This document shows positions 1-9,704 of a stretch of DNA of 64,000 nt, in pieces (position 1 is the stretch's first letter; each line of letters starts with the position of its first letter). The notes beneath the pieces were generated by a model, which saw only the letters and a program-made list of their open reading frames with translations, ran no database searches and had not been told where the DNA came from. Position numbers and translations under genes: made by a program. Origin of the DNA: Psychrobacter jeotgali (GTDB taxonomy: Bacteria; Pseudomonadota; Gammaproteobacteria; Pseudomonadales; Moraxellaceae); the NCBI RefSeq assembly GCF_904846315.1, contig NZ_CAJHAF010000001.1:1736001-1800000 (forward strand), given 5' to 3'.

Positions 1-1560
1 CTGCGCCCGAGTGGGGGCATGGCCACGACGTAATAGCTCAGCAAAAGCGATAAGCTCTTTATCACGTCCAAGCGAGCTGGCCGCACTAGCTCGAGTATTC
101 TCGCCCTCATCATCGAAATAGTATTCAATATAATCAAGCTCATTGGGTCTACCGAACAAAATACTGTGGTCGGTGGTAGCAGCATGGCCACTATAGCGTA
201 GACTTTTGCCATATTGCGCTGTCCAAAAGAAGGGAATACGCTCCTCTAGCGAATTGACATCATCCTTGCCCAAGATGGCAGCAGCGGTTACCAAGCCGTG
301 CTGCAACGCTACACGCCAGTGCTCAATCCGCTGACGACCCATCTGATTGGTCGCTTTGGCGATATCGCCTAAGGCATAAACGCCATCACGCAGTTGTAGA
401 TGCTCATCGACTTGTACGCCATCAGGATCGTTCACTTCGCTTAATAATTCCGTACGTGGTGCCACCCCTGTCCCTAGGATGACCATATCAGCGTCAAGGC
501 TACGGCCATCAGATAAGGTCACGCCGCTCACTTTACCATCATCGCTATTGATCTCGTTGACACCAGCACCAAAGACAAAGCTAACGCCATTTTCTTCGTG
601 CAAGTTGATTAAAGCATTACTTACTGCTTCAGAGACAATATTGCCCATCACTCGCTGACTAAGGCCCACTACGGTAATAGCAGCCGTTTCACCTGCCTGC
701 GCTAGTGCTGACGCAGTTTCCATACCGATAAAGCCAGTCCCTACTATAACCACTTGCTTACCTGCGCTAGCTTCTTTAATCGCTTTGGCATCATCCATAC
801 TACGAAGGGTATAAACACCTTTGGCATCAGTGCCCTTAAATGGTGGCACTTTTGGCTCAGAACCAGTAGCTACCACCAAAAAGTCGGCGCTCAGTTTACT
901 ATCTGCATTGCCAGCATCATTACTAATGATAATCGTCCGCTCATTAGGCAGAACCTCACTGACGGTTTGGTTTAAGCGCAGATCAATATCGTGTCTATCC
1001 GCCCAACTCGAACCACCCAATATTAACTTTGACTCATCCATTTTACCCGCCAAAAACATCTTGGAGAGCAGTGGACGATTATAAGGCGCTTTGTTATCTT
1101 TACTAATCAAAGTAATCTTACCGCCATAGCCCATATTACGCAGTTGCTGGGCGGTCATAAAACCTGCACCACCGCCACCAACGATAACGGTATGAGTATC
1201 GCTCAACTTATCATTATCTAGCGTTTTATCTATCTTAGCTGAAGTATCGACGATCAAGCTATCGCCATTGTCCGTCAATTGATATTGGGTCAGCCCTTTC
1301 ATGGCAACAGGCTCTAATAGTGTCCCATCACGGCTATCAAAAGTACCGTGGTGCCAAGGACAAACCACGCGGTTACCACAGCGCAGCCCCTCACCTAAAT
1401 CTGCTCCTGCATGTGGACATTTACCATCAAATGCTTGAAACTGATCCTCATCACGAGTGATTAAAATGATACTATCGTCAGCTTGCTTAAATGACTTCAT
1501 TCCGCCACTGGGAATGTCCGCTTTATTGATAGTGATCTTATTGCCGGTTATCTGAGTCAT
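1..1560 (-). CDS. Rieske [2Fe-2S] / FAD-dependent NAD(P)H oxidoreductase, AIFM3-like (3' end outside window)
   Basis: The reverse strand is open from ATG at 1560 to the left edge, giving at least 520 residues; the C-terminus is missing. Residues ~10-105 form a Rieske domain with the cluster ligands C48-x-H50 and C67-x-x-H70 (CPHAGADL, CPWHHGTF). A FAD-binding GGGGAG motif follows at 128-133, and then the two-dinucleotide-fold pyridine nucleotide-disulphide reductase region. This order matches the AIFM3/Nfr-like family: a Rieske domain fused to a ferredoxin-reductase-like flavoprotein that oxidises NAD(P)H. The physiological electron acceptor cannot be read from sequence. It is divergent from truD across a 270-bp spacer. 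The family is certain; the substrate is unknown. Confidence 0.85.
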   Translation of the reverse strand, partial: MTQITGNKITINKADIPSGGMKSFKQADDSIILITRDEDQFQAFDGKCPHAGADLGEGLRCGNRVVCPWHHGTFDSRDGTLLEPVAMKGLTQYQLTDNGDSLIVDTSAKIDKTLDNDKLSDTHTVIVGGGGAGFMTAQQLRNMGYGGKITLISKDNKAPYNRPLLSKMFLAGKMDESKLILGGSSWADRHDIDLRLNQTVSEVLPNERTIIISNDAGNADSKLSADFLVVATGSEPKVPPFKGTDAKGVYTLRSMDDAKAIKEASAGKQVVIVGTGFIGMETASALAQAGETAAITVVGLSQRVMGNIVSEAVSNALINLHEENGVSFVFGAGVNEINSDDGKVSGVTLSDGRSLDADMVILGTGVAPRTELLSEVNDPDGVQVDEHLQLRDGVYALGDIAKATNQMGRQRIEHWRVALQHGLVTAAAILGKDDVNSLEERIPFFWTAQYGKSLRYSGHAATTDHSILFGRPNELDYIEYYFDDEGENTRASAASSLGRDKELIAFAELLRRGHAPTRAQ

Positions 1561-1830
1561 AAGTTATCCTTAACGGTTGTTATTAGCTTTTATATAAATC
1601 ATCAATATACTGATAGTAACAAGATCACCCAACCTAGGCTGTTTTATTGTATATCTTCCTCGTTGCAAAACGTAAAGGTCTAATGTTGTTATAAATGCTT
1701 AAACTTTTGCAAAAATCAAATGCTGGGCTAAAAGCGCTAGCCTACCAAAGTTCATATTGAATTAAAAACCAGCAAACTACTAAATTCATACCTTTTCAAC
1801 TCAAACGCTTAATTTAAAAAAGATTGCCTT

Positions 1831-3003
1831 ATGACCTCAAATACTCATGACTCCGTTGATACTACTGATACTACTGATACTACTGATACTACAATGCTTA
1901 ATTTTGCCGAAGCGACTGATACCGCAAAGTTGCCACAGCCAATCACGCCTCCTATAAAGCAAGCTATTTATAAGTCAAAGGCGGAAGACTTTGTGGTCAA
2001 TGAGATGCTGGATATCGACTTTACTAACGAAGGTGAGCATCTTTGGCTACATATCCAAAAGTCAGGTATGAATACGGCTTATTTGGCTAAACTGCTGTCA
2101 GAATGGGCTGATATTCCTCTACGAGATGTCGGCTACTCTGGGCTTAAAGACAGACAAGCGCTAACGTCACAGTGGTTCAGCCTGCGTCTACCAAAGAAGC
2201 AGATGCCCAATCGCGATTTTACTCCTATAGATATTGGTGACAATGAGTCAATAACTATTTTGGCGCAGTATTGGCATAACAAGAAGCTTAATCGTGGTAC
2301 TCATCAAGCTAATGAGTTTATTATTACTTTGCGTGAGCTAGTATTAGCTACTGGAGCTGAACAACAGCTTGAGCAGCACTTGCAATATATGAGCGATAAC
2401 GGGGTGCCTAATTACTTCGGTTCTCAGCGCTTTGGATTTGGTGGCAATAATATTAAAGAAGCGCTGGCATTATTTGCCCGTCCGCTAACCTCTACTAAAA
2501 AAAGTAAACGTAAGCGGGCGCCGCGAGAACAAAATAGTATGGAGCTATCCGCGGCACGTAGCTTAATCTTTAATGAGATATTAGCCGCACGTGTGCGTAA
2601 TGGTAGTTGGGATAAAGGCCTTGCTGGTGAGGTATTTAATTTAAATGGTTCAGGGTCGATATTTGCTACCGAAAATATGGACGACACCTTACGGGCCCGC
2701 CTTGCCAGCGGCGATATTCATCCTACTGGGGTCATGTGGGGCATTGGCAATGATAAAGTTACAGGCTCAGCAGCTCAGTTAGAGAACCAAGTCGTCGAGC
2801 AACATCCATTGTTAGCTCAGTTAGCTACAGGTTTAGAGCAGCGTGATGTGAAGGCGCAGCGGCGAGCACTTAGACTACCTATTGACAAGCTCACTTGGGA
2901 ATGGAGGGATGATCAGACCTTGGTATTACAGTTTAACCTACCAACCGGCAGTTTTGCCACCAGCGTCTTAACAAGCCTAGTTCAGCAGTTACAAAATGGT
3001 TAA
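1831..3003 (+). CDS. truD: tRNA pseudouridine(13) synthase TruD
   Basis: TruD isomerises U13 of tRNA(Glu) to pseudouridine in the cytoplasm. The family signature GLKDRQA is at residues 104-110 with the catalytic Asp at 107, and NYFGSQRFG lies further on. The protein is 390 aa, against ~350 in E. coli, because of an N-terminal extension that includes a TTD tripeptide repeat (residues 11-21) encoded by a 9-bp tandem repeat. ATG 1831 is the annotated start. An in-frame ATG at 1894, just after the repeat, would give a more typical 369 aa; neither has a strong Shine-Dalgarno. It converges on the GGDEF gene with a 7-bp gap. Confidence 0.93.
   Translation: MTSNTHDSVDTTDTTDTTDTTMLNFAEATDTAKLPQPITPPIKQAIYKSKAEDFVVNEMLDIDFTNEGEHLWLHIQKSGMNTAYLAKLLSEWADIPLRDVGYSGLKDRQALTSQWFSLRLPKKQMPNRDFTPIDIGDNESITILAQYWHNKKLNRGTHQANEFIITLRELVLATGAEQQLEQHLQYMSDNGVPNYFGSQRFGFGGNNIKEALALFARPLTSTKKSKRKRAPREQNSMELSAARSLIFNEILAARVRNGSWDKGLAGEVFNLNGSGSIFATENMDDTLRARLASGDIHPTGVMWGIGNDKVTGSAAQLENQVVEQHPLLAQLATGLEQRDVKAQRRALRLPIDKLTWEWRDDQTLVLQFNLPTGSFATSVLTSLVQQLQNG
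1858..1893 (+). repeat. 9-bp tandem repeat in the truD 5' coding end
   Basis: About four copies of gatactact encode D-T-T units. The unit is a multiple of three, so copy-number change would alter the length of the N-terminal tail without shifting the frame. Confidence 0.85.
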
Positions 3004-3010
3004 TAGTTTG

Positions 3011-4462
3011 CTAAGCTGGATGGCGCTGGTTAGTCAGCGCCTCATTTGCCAAAGCATTAGCACTAACCACTTGGTTACGGCCACGAGCCTTGGCTTTATA
3101 TAAAGCCTCATCAGCAATACTTATCAAACGTTGACAGATATTACTACCTAGCACGTTATTTTCTGCCAGCGTTATCGAGGACGGGGGCGATTTACCTCGA
3201 TATTTTAGCTTTTGTAATCTAGAGTGCGTAGGTTTTATTATTTCTGTCTGTATGGGCGTATATTCTTGTTTGAGCCGTATGAACTCGGCGTGAGTCAAGG
3301 TATAGAGCCCTAAGCTGACCGTGACCTGGAAGCTATAATAGTGGTCAACCTCTACTACATGCTGCTCTATATCATGACGCAGTTGTTCAGCGATTATCAT
3401 TGCTTCATGGTGAGCCGTATTGGGTAAGGTAATCAGGAATTCCTCTCCCCCGTAACGACTGACGCTATCGGGGTTAGCTAATCTACTTCTCAAGATATCA
3501 GCCACTTCTCGAAGCACTTGATCGCCAACTTTGTGACCATAGTTATCATTAATACTTTTAAATAAGTCCAAGTCCAATAACAGCACACTGTAATCCTCAT
3601 TATCAGTTGCCATGAGGGTTTGCTGCATTTGATTGAGTCCATAGCGGCGATTTTTTAGCTGGGTTAGTTCATCCTGATTGGCATGCTGGAGAATCTCATT
3701 TTTACTGTCATCTAATATTAGGAGCAGCATACGAAATATGTAGACTATAAATATCGCTTTAGGTAAGGCCATATACATATGAGTGGCGCGCCAGAAGAGT
3801 GCGGAGGAGCGTTGTACTTCACTAACGCTACTCCAGCCGAGACTACCACTCTCAAACGCCGAGGCCGCAATAGCGTTTTCGATAATCATAATCTCGTTAT
3901 AAGTAAGATAATTGTAAGTTTCAAGCAGAGGATAAGTGGCAGAAAGCTGGCGCAAATTGGGCAGATTAATCCCAAAATATGGTGAGATAACCAATAACAA
4001 TATTAATAAAATATGCATCAAAAACATGCGCCAAACATAACGCCGCCTGAGCAGCATCATGCTTAACATGGTACCGCCTACTAGCGTTACTCCTGCCACT
4101 ATACTACTGTAGCCCATCATGACAATGATAGTAGTAATATAAATAGTGTAGATAATGATTAGTGCCACTTGCCATTTATTTAGCGTGCTGGTATTGCTCT
4201 TGATTCGGGATAAGTGTTCAATCATCCACAAAAAAAACACTCCCATCGACGTGATTCCTATCCACAAAAGATAAAAATACTGCATATCAACGTAAAGCTT
4301 AAAGCTATCCTGCTGCCACCAAACAAATAAGCACCACAGCCAATGTAAAGATATTTCCAGCACAATAAACAAAGCTAGCAGCGAGGCACGATCTGCTGCT
4401 TGCCACTCAAAGACTATTTTAGAGATTTTTTTGTAGCCCAACTGGTATATCGATACAGTCAT
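3011..4462 (-). CDS. membrane-anchored GGDEF diguanylate cyclase
   Basis: The protein is predicted to make cyclic di-GMP from two GTP. The N-terminal half (residues ~25-250) holds about six hydrophobic segments, so it probably acts as an integral membrane sensor. A GGDEF domain follows: DELTQLKNRRYG at ~264-275, LDLDLFKSINDNYGH at ~296-310 and an intact GGEEF at 338-342. The inhibitory RxxD site is absent, since the tetrad before GGEEF reads ANPD. The closing motif ADEALYKAK (450-458) is about 63 residues after VTVSLGLY (380-387), which is ~40 more than usual, so the C-terminal part of the domain carries an insertion. No EAL domain is present. The activating signal is unknown. Confidence 0.88.
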   Translation of the reverse strand: MTVSIYQLGYKKISKIVFEWQAADRASLLALFIVLEISLHWLWCLFVWWQQDSFKLYVDMQYFYLLWIGITSMGVFFLWMIEHLSRIKSNTSTLNKWQVALIIIYTIYITTIIVMMGYSSIVAGVTLVGGTMLSMMLLRRRYVWRMFLMHILLILLLVISPYFGINLPNLRQLSATYPLLETYNYLTYNEIMIIENAIAASAFESGSLGWSSVSEVQRSSALFWRATHMYMALPKAIFIVYIFRMLLLILDDSKNEILQHANQDELTQLKNRRYGLNQMQQTLMATDNEDYSVLLLDLDLFKSINDNYGHKVGDQVLREVADILRSRLANPDSVSRYGGEEFLITLPNTAHHEAMIIAEQLRHDIEQHVVEVDHYYSFQVTVSLGLYTLTHAEFIRLKQEYTPIQTEIIKPTHSRLQKLKYRGKSPPSSITLAENNVLGSNICQRLISIADEALYKAKARGRNQVVSANALANEALTNQRHPA

Positions 4463-4624
4463 CGGTCAGCTATCATCTATTATTTTAGAAGTTATATTAC
4501 GCTATCACATCTCTATATAAAGTGTGACCATTTTTATTACTATTTTCCATTAACTTATACCTAACGGTATTAATTCATTCTCTAATGGCTGAGCTTTAGC
4601 TATTAGCAATCTGCATAGAAAGTT

Positions 4625-5512
4625 TTAGGAATGCTTAAAACTATTGAAAGACTGCCAAACTCCCTGTTGTTCAGAGGTTAAAGTTGGTACATCACCAAGG
4701 CGTCGCCAAGGCATATTACTGCCATGAAAGTCGCTGCCAATCGAGGTTTCCAGTTGATGCTCTACAATACTGCGATCGACCATCCGGCGAGTACTGAGGG
4801 GCTCACTGTTGGCAGGTAGCTCGCAAGCATCACCGCCAAGCGCAGCAAATTCAGCAATTAACTTACGCACTCGGGTCGCTGATAAATGATAGCGTGTCGG
4901 ATGCGCTAGTACCGCCTTGCCGCCGCACGCATGAATAAGCTCAATACCGCGCGCCATACTCAACGCTTCGATAGCAACATAAGCAGGTTTATTATCCGCA
5001 AGATATTTATCAAAAGCCTGCTGCACAGTTTTGACTTGTCCACGCTCAAATAATACTCGGCCGATATGAGCACGACCTACGGCCTGCTCATTGCCTCCAG
5101 CCTTGGCACAAACTTGTTGCCACAGCTCTTCATAATCAAGGTCTAACAACTCGCTCAGCTTTTGGGTGATGCGCTGCCCCCGATTGGCACGGCTATCTTG
5201 GAGTTGCTGCAAGCTGGCTTGCATCTTGTGACGATCATCAAAATCTAATCCGACCACATGAATAATCTTATTGGTAGATTTGTTTTTGCCATAACCACCG
5301 CTCAGCGTATGCTCACAACTAATCTCCACCCCATTGATAAGGGTCATGCCGCAGTCTTTAGCCGCGGCTCTGGCTTCATCGATACCTGCTAAGGTATCAT
5401 GATCTGTCAATGCCAAAACATCAACGCCCGCTGCATGGGCGCGCTGGACGACTTCTGTAGGGGCGTAAGTACCGTCAGAGCAAGTACTATGACAGTGTAA
5501 ATCGATTTTCAT
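4625..5512 (-). CDS. rnm: PHP-domain 3',5'-nucleoside bisphosphate phosphatase / RNase AM
   Basis: This is a PHP metallophosphoesterase of the YciV/TrpH/Rnm family, which removes the 3' phosphate of pAp-type nucleotides and trims RNA 5' ends. The four PHP motifs are visible: DLHCHS (4-9, H6/H8) with D13, LTDHDT (35-40), E63 and the late AHPTRYH and GSDFHGSN segments. At 295 aa it has normal family length. It is divergent from yciB, which commonly neighbours it in gammaproteobacteria. The assignment of the family is firm; the exact substrate is inferred from E. coli. Confidence 0.88.
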   Translation of the reverse strand: MKIDLHCHSTCSDGTYAPTEVVQRAHAAGVDVLALTDHDTLAGIDEARAAAKDCGMTLINGVEISCEHTLSGGYGKNKSTNKIIHVVGLDFDDRHKMQASLQQLQDSRANRGQRITQKLSELLDLDYEELWQQVCAKAGGNEQAVGRAHIGRVLFERGQVKTVQQAFDKYLADNKPAYVAIEALSMARGIELIHACGGKAVLAHPTRYHLSATRVRKLIAEFAALGGDACELPANSEPLSTRRMVDRSIVEHQLETSIGSDFHGSNMPWRRLGDVPTLTSEQQGVWQSFNSFKHS

Positions 5513-5581
5513 AAGGGTAACCTTAAATGTTGTGCATTATGTTTAGCAAAGTATTGATTCGTAGTATTGAGTCAGTATCGG

Positions 5582-5587
5582 TATAAT
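5582..5587 (+). promoter_or_regulatory. candidate -10 box for yciB operon
   Basis: A perfect TATAAT lies ~95 bp before yciB in the rnm-yciB divergent spacer. No good -35 is seen 16-18 bp upstream. Confidence 0.4.
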
Positions 5588-5680
5588 GGTGATGTTCATG
5601 TGTTGTAACGTTGATTGCTTTTTTTTCATCTAGGACACGTGTAAACTATTCTATACGTTTTGTTGGACACCCTATCTGTT

Positions 5681-6232
5681 ATGAAAGCCTTTTTAGAATT
5701 CATTCCTCTTATTGCCTTTTTTATTGCTGCTCGTACCCAAGGTATTTTAGCAGCTGCTGGCGCATTGCTCATTGCTACTGTCATTGTTTACGCCATTCAT
5801 TTTATACGCCAAAAGGGTAAATTTGATAAGCAGCAATGGGTGGTATTATTATTAACCATAGCATTTTGTGGCGGTACTTTACTGCTACGTGATGATATCT
5901 ACCTACGCTGGAAATCACCGATTATTAATGGTGTTTTTGCTTTAACCTTGATTGTCAGTGCTGCTATCAATAAGCCTTTAATGAGACTGGCTATGAAAGA
6001 GGTGTTTTCGCTGACCATGAGCGGTTGGAAGAAACTAACCCTAGCTTGGGCTTTGTTTTTTACCCTAATGGGTGTACTGCATTATATCACAGCCTTTACC
6101 ATGTCTAATGAGGCCTGGATTAACTTTAAAACCTATGGCTGGATCCCAATTATGTTGGTATTCCTCATTGCTCAGTTTGCGGTATTAAAAAACCATTTAA
6201 ACCCCGCTTTGACAGATAAAACTGCAAAATAA
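5681..6232 (+). CDS. yciB: inner membrane septation protein YciB (IspZ)
   Basis: This is a small polytopic inner-membrane protein of the YciB family, implicated in septation and envelope integrity. Five hydrophobic segments are visible. The family features include the opening MKAFLEFIPL, a charged-and-Trp RWKSPIING stretch and LAWALFF...WINFKTYGW. The ATG at 5681 is preferred over the in-frame TTG at 5660 because it aligns with the family start MKxFLDFxPL. The resulting 183 aa match the usual ~180. It is followed by yciI 59 bp downstream and is probably cotranscribed with it. Confidence 0.9.
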   Translation: MKAFLEFIPLIAFFIAARTQGILAAAGALLIATVIVYAIHFIRQKGKFDKQQWVVLLLTIAFCGGTLLLRDDIYLRWKSPIINGVFALTLIVSAAINKPLMRLAMKEVFSLTMSGWKKLTLAWALFFTLMGVLHYITAFTMSNEAWINFKTYGWIPIMLVFLIAQFAVLKNHLNPALTDKTAK

Positions 6233-6291
6233 ATGTTCGAAGCTAAAACTTTTAAAGTGATAACTTTTATTAAAAATTTTAAGGAAATATT

Positions 6292-6627
6292 ATGCCTTTA
6301 TTTGTAATTATTGGTCATGACGTTGCTGATAGTAGTGCGAAGCGTCAACTTAATCGTGTTGACCATCTCAAGCGCTTGCAAGTATTAGATATTGAGAATC
6401 GTCTGGTAGTAGCCGGACCCACGCCCACAGAGCATGGCCAAAGTGCAAAATCAGATATATCAGAGATGTCAGGTAGTGTTATTATTGCAGAATTTGAGTC
6501 TCTTGAAGCGGCGCAAGAATGGGCCAATGAGGACCCTTATCTAAAAAGCGGCGTCTATAGTCATGTTGATATCAAGCCCTTTGTGCGGGTTTTGCCAAAA
6601 TTCAATGATAAGGCTACGGCATTGTGA
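6292..6627 (+). CDS. yciI: YciI family protein
   Basis: The 111-residue protein contains a ferredoxin-like YCII fold. It shows the conserved pattern HxxxLK (HLKRL) near residue 25, GPTPTEHG with its polar loop, and the closing AQEWANEDPYLKSGVY segment typical of YciI. The conserved His/Asp pair is compatible with a catalytic role, but the family has no established physiological reaction. A good Shine-Dalgarno, aaggaa, precedes ATG 6292. Its stop codon overlaps the start of the next gene (GTGA at 6624-6627), suggesting translational coupling. Confidence 0.88.
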   Translation: MPLFVIIGHDVADSSAKRQLNRVDHLKRLQVLDIENRLVVAGPTPTEHGQSAKSDISEMSGSVIIAEFESLEAAQEWANEDPYLKSGVYSHVDIKPFVRVLPKFNDKATAL

Positions 6628-7052
6628 ACCCATCGTCGCTAGTTCCATCCTCATCAAAACCCTTAGTTTGTAAAAACCTAGGTTATGCTATAGCGACCGT
6701 CATGCTCGTGGCAACGACAAGTGTACAAGCAGCTCCAACGGTTACCGCTGCAGCAGCGGTATCAGAGCCAGACAATACCCCAACTACAGTAGAGAGCTTA
6801 TCTGAGACCAATAATACTCTAGCTACGCAGCGTCAACCATCTGATGCTGCATTGTCTGCTGCCAATCAAAAGCTGCTTAGCCAAAATGCGCAATTGCAGC
6901 GGCAAGTTAATGACCTACAAACCCAGGTCAATGTTTTGGTCTATGAGAGTAAAGGTCAGCTATTTCTGTATGGGGCTTTTACGGTTGTTATTAGCTTACT
7001 GGTTGGTATCTTTGTTTCATGGTTGGTATTCGTCCGCCGAGAACGCTGGTAG
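6624..7052 (+). CDS. small exported coiled-coil protein with C-terminal membrane anchor, unknown function
   Basis: I do not recognise this 142-aa protein. It starts at GTG 6624, overlapping the yciI stop. A hydrophobic N-terminal segment ending in SVQAAP (about residues 20-38) looks like a signal peptide. An Ala/Thr/Ser-rich stretch follows, and then a Leu/Gln/Asn heptad-like helix (about 78-106) that could form a coiled coil. A C-terminal transmembrane helix (about 112-135) ends in basic RRERW. The topology therefore suggests a periplasmic coiled coil tethered to the inner membrane. The translational coupling to yciI and the yciB context hint at an envelope role, but this is inference. Confidence 0.7.
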   Translation: MNPSSLVPSSSKPLVCKNLGYAIATVMLVATTSVQAAPTVTAAAAVSEPDNTPTTVESLSETNNTLATQRQPSDAALSAANQKLLSQNAQLQRQVNDLQTQVNVLVYESKGQLFLYGAFTVVISLLVGIFVSWLVFVRRERW

Positions 7053-7110
7053 CCTTTAGTAACGATAATCCTTTTGCTACTCATTCTTGTTTATTTGGTG
7101 TGATTTTTCT

Positions 7111-9231
7111 ATGTCCAAGCTCCCCTCTATAACCGCTACCAAGGCAGACACTGCTGATACTAATAGGGCTAAGACCGCTCGTACTAATATAGAAAAAACC
7201 GAATACTCAAATATCATCAGCCCGGCCAATATCGATTGGCAAACGGACGACACTGGTAACCAAGTACCAGTATCGGGCGAGTTTGGTGATGTCTATTTCT
7301 CTCATGCTGACGGCTTAGCAGAATCACGTCATGTTTTTATAACCGGTAATAACTTACCTGAGCGTTTAGCTAACTTAGCACCTTATCAGTGCTTTACCGT
7401 GGCTGAACTGGGCTTTGGGACAGGGCTTAACGTACTAGCGCTGTGGGAGTTATGGCAACAACTTCGCACTACCCATCCGAACTTAGCAAGCGCTCGTCTG
7501 CATATTATCACTACTGAAAAGCATCCGATAGCGCTTGAAGACTTAAGCCAAATACTTAGATTATGGAAAGCACGTGCACCTGAGCTTAGTGACTTAATCG
7601 AATTACTTTTGAGCGCTTATCCTACGCTAATTGCAGGTTGTCACCGCCTTAACTTCGATAACGATAATCTAACCCTCGATATTTGGCTGGGTGATGCCGC
7701 TGATAGTTTGGCAAAGTTAGCAACTGACATAGAGCAAAAAAATGCCGATGCTAATGCTTATGTTGACGCTTGGTTGTTAGATGGTTTTGCTCCCTCGTGT
7801 AATGAATCCTTATGGGCGACATCGATATTTGCACAGCTGCAACGCTTGTCGCATTCAGGAACCACTGCCGCTACTTATAGCTGTGCTGGTGTGGTCAAAC
7901 GAGGCTTGCAAGCTAGCGGCTTTACTATCAAAAAAGTTAAAGGCTTTGGCCGCAAGCGTGAGATGCTAACCGCTGTTATAGAAGGCAATTCAGAATTAGC
8001 CCACTCAGCACCTATTAGAAATACCCAAGATACGACCGACAAACCCCGTCATACCATCGTGATAGGTGCGGGGGTTTCCGGCTTAATGAGCGCTTGGTCG
8101 TTAGCGAATCGTGGCATTAAGGTAACTCTGCTAGATAAAATAGCGCCGCTAGCAGGCGCCTCTGGTAATCCGCGGGCGCTCTTAGCACCCAAAATGACAC
8201 CGATTCATCATGCTGATGAGCATCTGCATACTATAGGTTATCTCTATAGCAGCCGACTGTATCAACAGCTCAATGATAGCGCTGCTAAAAGCAACACAGC
8301 CCCTGTGATAGAGTTGACTGGCGCACTGGATTTGTTAATCAAAGCCAATATTGATAGCAGCCAAATAGCTGATTATCCTGACGATATGGCGACTACCTTA
8401 GCAACCACTGAGGCTCAGCAAAAAAGCGGTTTAAAGACGCAAGATTTAGGTGAAAACTTATATCTACCGCAGTCGGGGTTAGTTAATCCGCAAGCCTTAA
8501 AAGCCGTTATCTTGGCGCATCCTTTGATTAGCTTTAGACAATTAACCGTTGCTAAAATAGCAGAAACTGAGACCCACGTTAGTATTACTGGCAGTGATAA
8601 ACAGCAGAATACGCTATCAGTCACAGCTGATAATGTCGTAATCTGTGCCGCTTATGAAAGCCATTATTTAGATAAGCGTATCTTTGATTGCCGAAAAATT
8701 CGTGGTCAGCTGTCTTGGTTTATCCCGACTAAGGAGCAGATAAGCGCTCTACCTAAAATACCGCTGAAATATAGCGGCTACTGCGCCACTTTTGTTGGTC
8801 AACAAGACGATAGAGAATTGAATAAGGTAGTAGAAGCACAGACGCATTTTTTAATGGGCGCCAGCTTTATACGTAATGAGACTGTTACCGATATTCGTGA
8901 TAATGAACACCAAGTGAGCCGGGACAAATTGGTTACGGCGATTCCAGAGCTTGCAGAGGTCATTGCAGTGGATACTGCTAAATGGCAAGCTCGTGCTGGC
9001 GTACGCACCCAAACTCCTGATTATCATCCGATGGTCGGTCCGTTGGCTAACAGTGCACGGCTGTGGACGCTAAGTGCGATGGGCGCTAAAGGGTATGCTT
9101 TTGCACCCATCTGTGCTGAGGCGCTAGCAGATATGATGCTAGGAAAGTTTGCGCCTTTATCAGAGGCGATGCTAAAGCGGTTGTCGCCTAATCGTACACG
9201 CTTGCAGACGCCTTTAGCTGACTTAGATTAA
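7111..9231 (+). CDS. mnmC: bifunctional tRNA wobble-uridine modification enzyme MnmC
   Basis: MnmC completes mnm5s2U34 in tRNA. Its FAD domain converts cmnm5 to nm5 and its SAM domain methylates nm5 to mnm5. The N-terminal methyltransferase domain shows [16 protein letters not shown] (about residues 96-111) and [16 protein letters not shown] Rossmann FAD motif, [13 protein letters not shown], begins at about residue 318, and the DAO-type C-terminus contains [19 protein letters not shown] 7111 is preferred over an in-frame TTG at 7087, as the protein then starts MSKLPS; the first ~35 residues are low-complexity. The length (706 aa) fits the full two-domain enzyme. Confidence 0.95.
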   Translation: MSKLPSITATKADTADTNRAKTARTNIEKTEYSNIISPANIDWQTDDTGNQVPVSGEFGDVYFSHADGLAESRHVFITGNNLPERLANLAPYQCFTVAELGFGTGLNVLALWELWQQLRTTHPNLASARLHIITTEKHPIALEDLSQILRLWKARAPELSDLIELLLSAYPTLIAGCHRLNFDNDNLTLDIWLGDAADSLAKLATDIEQKNADANAYVDAWLLDGFAPSCNESLWATSIFAQLQRLSHSGTTAATYSCAGVVKRGLQASGFTIKKVKGFGRKREMLTAVIEGNSELAHSAPIRNTQDTTDKPRHTIVIGAGVSGLMSAWSLANRGIKVTLLDKIAPLAGASGNPRALLAPKMTPIHHADEHLHTIGYLYSSRLYQQLNDSAAKSNTAPVIELTGALDLLIKANIDSSQIADYPDDMATTLATTEAQQKSGLKTQDLGENLYLPQSGLVNPQALKAVILAHPLISFRQLTVAKIAETETHVSITGSDKQQNTLSVTADNVVICAAYESHYLDKRIFDCRKIRGQLSWFIPTKEQISALPKIPLKYSGYCATFVGQQDDRELNKVVEAQTHFLMGASFIRNETVTDIRDNEHQVSRDKLVTAIPELAEVIAVDTAKWQARAGVRTQTPDYHPMVGPLANSARLWTLSAMGAKGYAFAPICAEALADMMLGKFAPLSEAMLKRLSPNRTRLQTPLADLD

Positions 9232-9245
9232 TAGTGAGGAGCACC

Positions 9246-9671
9246 ATGAGCTATCAACAAACCACCCTTATCCTGCCTGCCTATGAACGCGGTATTCATA
9301 TCATTACCCCCATCATCGACAAGGCGATTCAAGAGCTGATCTCTACTCAAGCGGGAGCAGGTTTGGTGCAGCTGTTTTTGCAGCATACCTCAGCAAGTTT
9401 GGCTATCAATGAAAATGCTGATCCCAATGTACGGCTCGATACTGAGGACTGGTTAAATAAAGTCGCCCCTGCCAATCAGCCCGAATATCGTCATACGCTT
9501 GAGGGTAGTGATGACTTGCCAGCCCACTTTAAAAGTATGATGCTTGGTGTCAGCTTAACTGTCCCTCTTATCAACGGCAAGCTGGGTTTAGGACTGTGGC
9601 AAGGTATTTACTTATGTGAGCATAGAGAGCGTGCTGGTCAGCGCAAGCTAGTGATTACCGTTAGCAGTTAA
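9246..9671 (+). CDS. yjbQ: YjbQ family protein (UPF0047)
   Basis: This is a compact 141-aa protein of the YjbQ/UPF0047 family; some members have weak thiamine-phosphate synthase activity. The conserved metal-site-like motifs are present: QHTSASLAINENADPNV and DDLPAHFKSMMLG, followed by GLWQGIYLCEHR. ATG 9246 is chosen because the sequence gtgagga sits 5 bp upstream as a Shine-Dalgarno; the in-frame GTG at 9234 lies inside that site. It starts 14 bp after mnmC and is probably in the same transcript. Its biological role is not established. Confidence 0.88.
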   Translation: MSYQQTTLILPAYERGIHIITPIIDKAIQELISTQAGAGLVQLFLQHTSASLAINENADPNVRLDTEDWLNKVAPANQPEYRHTLEGSDDLPAHFKSMMLGVSLTVPLINGKLGLGLWQGIYLCEHRERAGQRKLVITVSS

Positions 9672-9704
9672 TCATTAACCTAGTATTTGAATGTTCAACA
9701 GACC

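Noticed and set aside
754..1084. Overlapping short + strand open frames
   Set aside because: Both lie antisense to the Rieske/FAD oxidoreductase, whose motifs are clear.
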